Source of the DNA: Membranipora membranacea
Lineage: Eukaryota; Bryozoa; Gymnolaemata; Cheilostomatida; Membraniporidae
Assembly: GCA_914767715.1 (NCBI GenBank)
Contig: OU612075.1
Location: 14,820,001 to 14,884,000, forward strand
DNA length: 64,000 nt
Direction of reading: 5' to 3'
In this document: positions 63,428 through 64,000 of the stretch, piece after piece
Numbering within the stretch: the stretch's first letter is position 1
Layout of the letters: each line of letters opens with the position of its first letter
The notes under the pieces: model-generated
What the model saw: only the letters and a program-made list of their open reading frames with translations
The model's database searches: none
What the model was told of the DNA's origin: nothing
Position numbers and translations under genes: made by a program

Positions 63428-64000
63428 CTACACCTTTGCTGAGGTGGCCTTTTCGATTTTTGCTGGGCAGCAGAATAGTAAACCATCATCATTACTGTTT
63501 TGGTTTCTGATCTGATAGCAGGCTGGATTCAGTTTTGAATCAGACAGAATCTCCCCAACCTTCTGGCAGCCAGGTTCCAGGACTTCATCACCTCCGCTGG
63601 AATTATTACCTCTACTGGTTGGACAGCACCAGTCTATCATAGTCTCATTTTATCTAATGTGGTAGCACTCATAGCTTACAGGACCCCCAGATGCAATCCA
63701 TCCAGTCTTACATTCATTTCGACAATGCAGAGATATGTAGTTCCTGTTGTTGTTGGTGTTAATGTGATTCCTGTTGGTGCCATTGTTGTTGCCATTGTTG
63801 TTGTTGTTTTTGTTGTTAACGTTGCCTTCCTGATGGCAATCAGACTGATCCTGTATACAGCACCAGTCGTACCCAAGAGGACTAGTACGAAACTTGAAGC
63901 AACTGTCACCAGAAATTGTTTTAAATGTATTTCCGTTGCACCTGCCCCGGACATTGCCATTTCCAGGACAACACCACATATCTGAAAGGTCATATTGATC
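63428..64000 (-). CDS. Cys-rich WCC-repeat protein, 3' part, with in-frame stop
   Basis: Reading leftward from the window edge, one frame stays open with a repeated pattern: C[FY]x[IF]R, about eight residues, then DWCC or a variant (YDLSDMWCC at the edge, SCFKFRTSPLGYDWCC, ECYHIR..MIDWCC, ACYQIRNQNSNDDGLLFCC). An Asn-rich run (GNVNNKNNNNNGNNN type, about 63740-63830) separates two units. The frame is broken by one TAA at 63650-63652, between CYHIR and MIDWCC, and then continues coherently to a stop at 63428. A normal gene would not have this, so it may be a pseudogene, a null allele, an error, or the real end with a relic beyond. The 5' end lies outside the window. Repeated Cys suggests a secreted disulfide-rich protein; the family is not recognised. 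Confidence 0.65.
63745..63830. repeat. GTT-rich microsatellite-like tract (Asn-coding on minus strand)
   Basis: An imperfect GTT/GTTGTT tract. On the minus strand it gives an Asn-rich linker with scattered Gly, Thr and Ile in the Cys-rich gene. Such tracts expand by replication slippage. Confidence 0.85.

Noticed and set aside
63659-63985. 108-codon plus-strand ORF rich in Val
   Set aside because: Antisense shadow of the Cys-rich gene; the Val run is the GTT tract. The minus-strand frame has the regular Cys spacing.
1-64000. CRISPR arrays, operons or bacterial mobile elements
   Set aside because: The sequence is eukaryotic with spliced genes; no regularly spaced repeats or prokaryotic signals were seen.

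Overview
This window is metazoan nuclear DNA. The genes are split by many short GT-AG introns (about 70 to 1500 bases), AT-rich spacers separate them, and tRNA-derived SINE copies are present. The gene set (ERG-type K+ channel, PYROXD2, RPL35A, Inturned, DC-STAMP-domain protein) is animal-specific and includes ciliary/planar-polarity and gamete-type functions. Gene density and sequence divergence point to an invertebrate. I cannot name the phylum. All gene models were assembled by hand from splice phase and protein family knowledge; no search was run.

Layout from left to right: (1) 1-4225, poorly explained sequence with two weak candidate exons. (2) 4226-13230 (+), a 13-exon ERG/KCNH potassium channel without a PAS domain. 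(3) 14120-20837 (+), a 14-exon PYROXD2 with a mitochondrial-type leader. (4) 20838-33200, an accessory cluster. Two paralogous secreted, probably GPI-anchored proteins on the minus strand (22626-24307 and 30250-32792) flank two small secreted Gly/Ala/Ser-rich proteins on the plus strand (26018-27474 and 27920-29523). Hairpin MITE-like elements lie here too. (5) 34201-35344 (-), ribosomal protein RPL35A. (6) 37516-53546 (+), an 18-exon inturned (INTU) gene. Its 5.9 kb intron holds a complete two-exon gene on the same strand (41351-42972) coding for an unrecognised, low-complexity 422-residue protein. (7) 54928-62628 (+), a DC-STAMP-domain, RING-tailed membrane protein of the DCST1/DCST2 (Sneaky/SPE-42) family. 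(8) 63428-64000 (-), the 3' end of a Cys-rich repeat protein with an in-frame stop codon, cut by the window edge.

The conserved genes have unrelated jobs (membrane excitability, mitochondrial oxidoreductase, translation, ciliogenesis, gamete fusion) and do not form an obvious pathway. The likeliest previously undescribed material is the secreted cluster at 22.6-32.8 kb, a lineage-specific family with duplicated 5' leader exons, a lost 42-nt exon and a GC-AG intron. The nested gene in INTU and the Cys-rich WCC-repeat gene at the right edge are also candidates.
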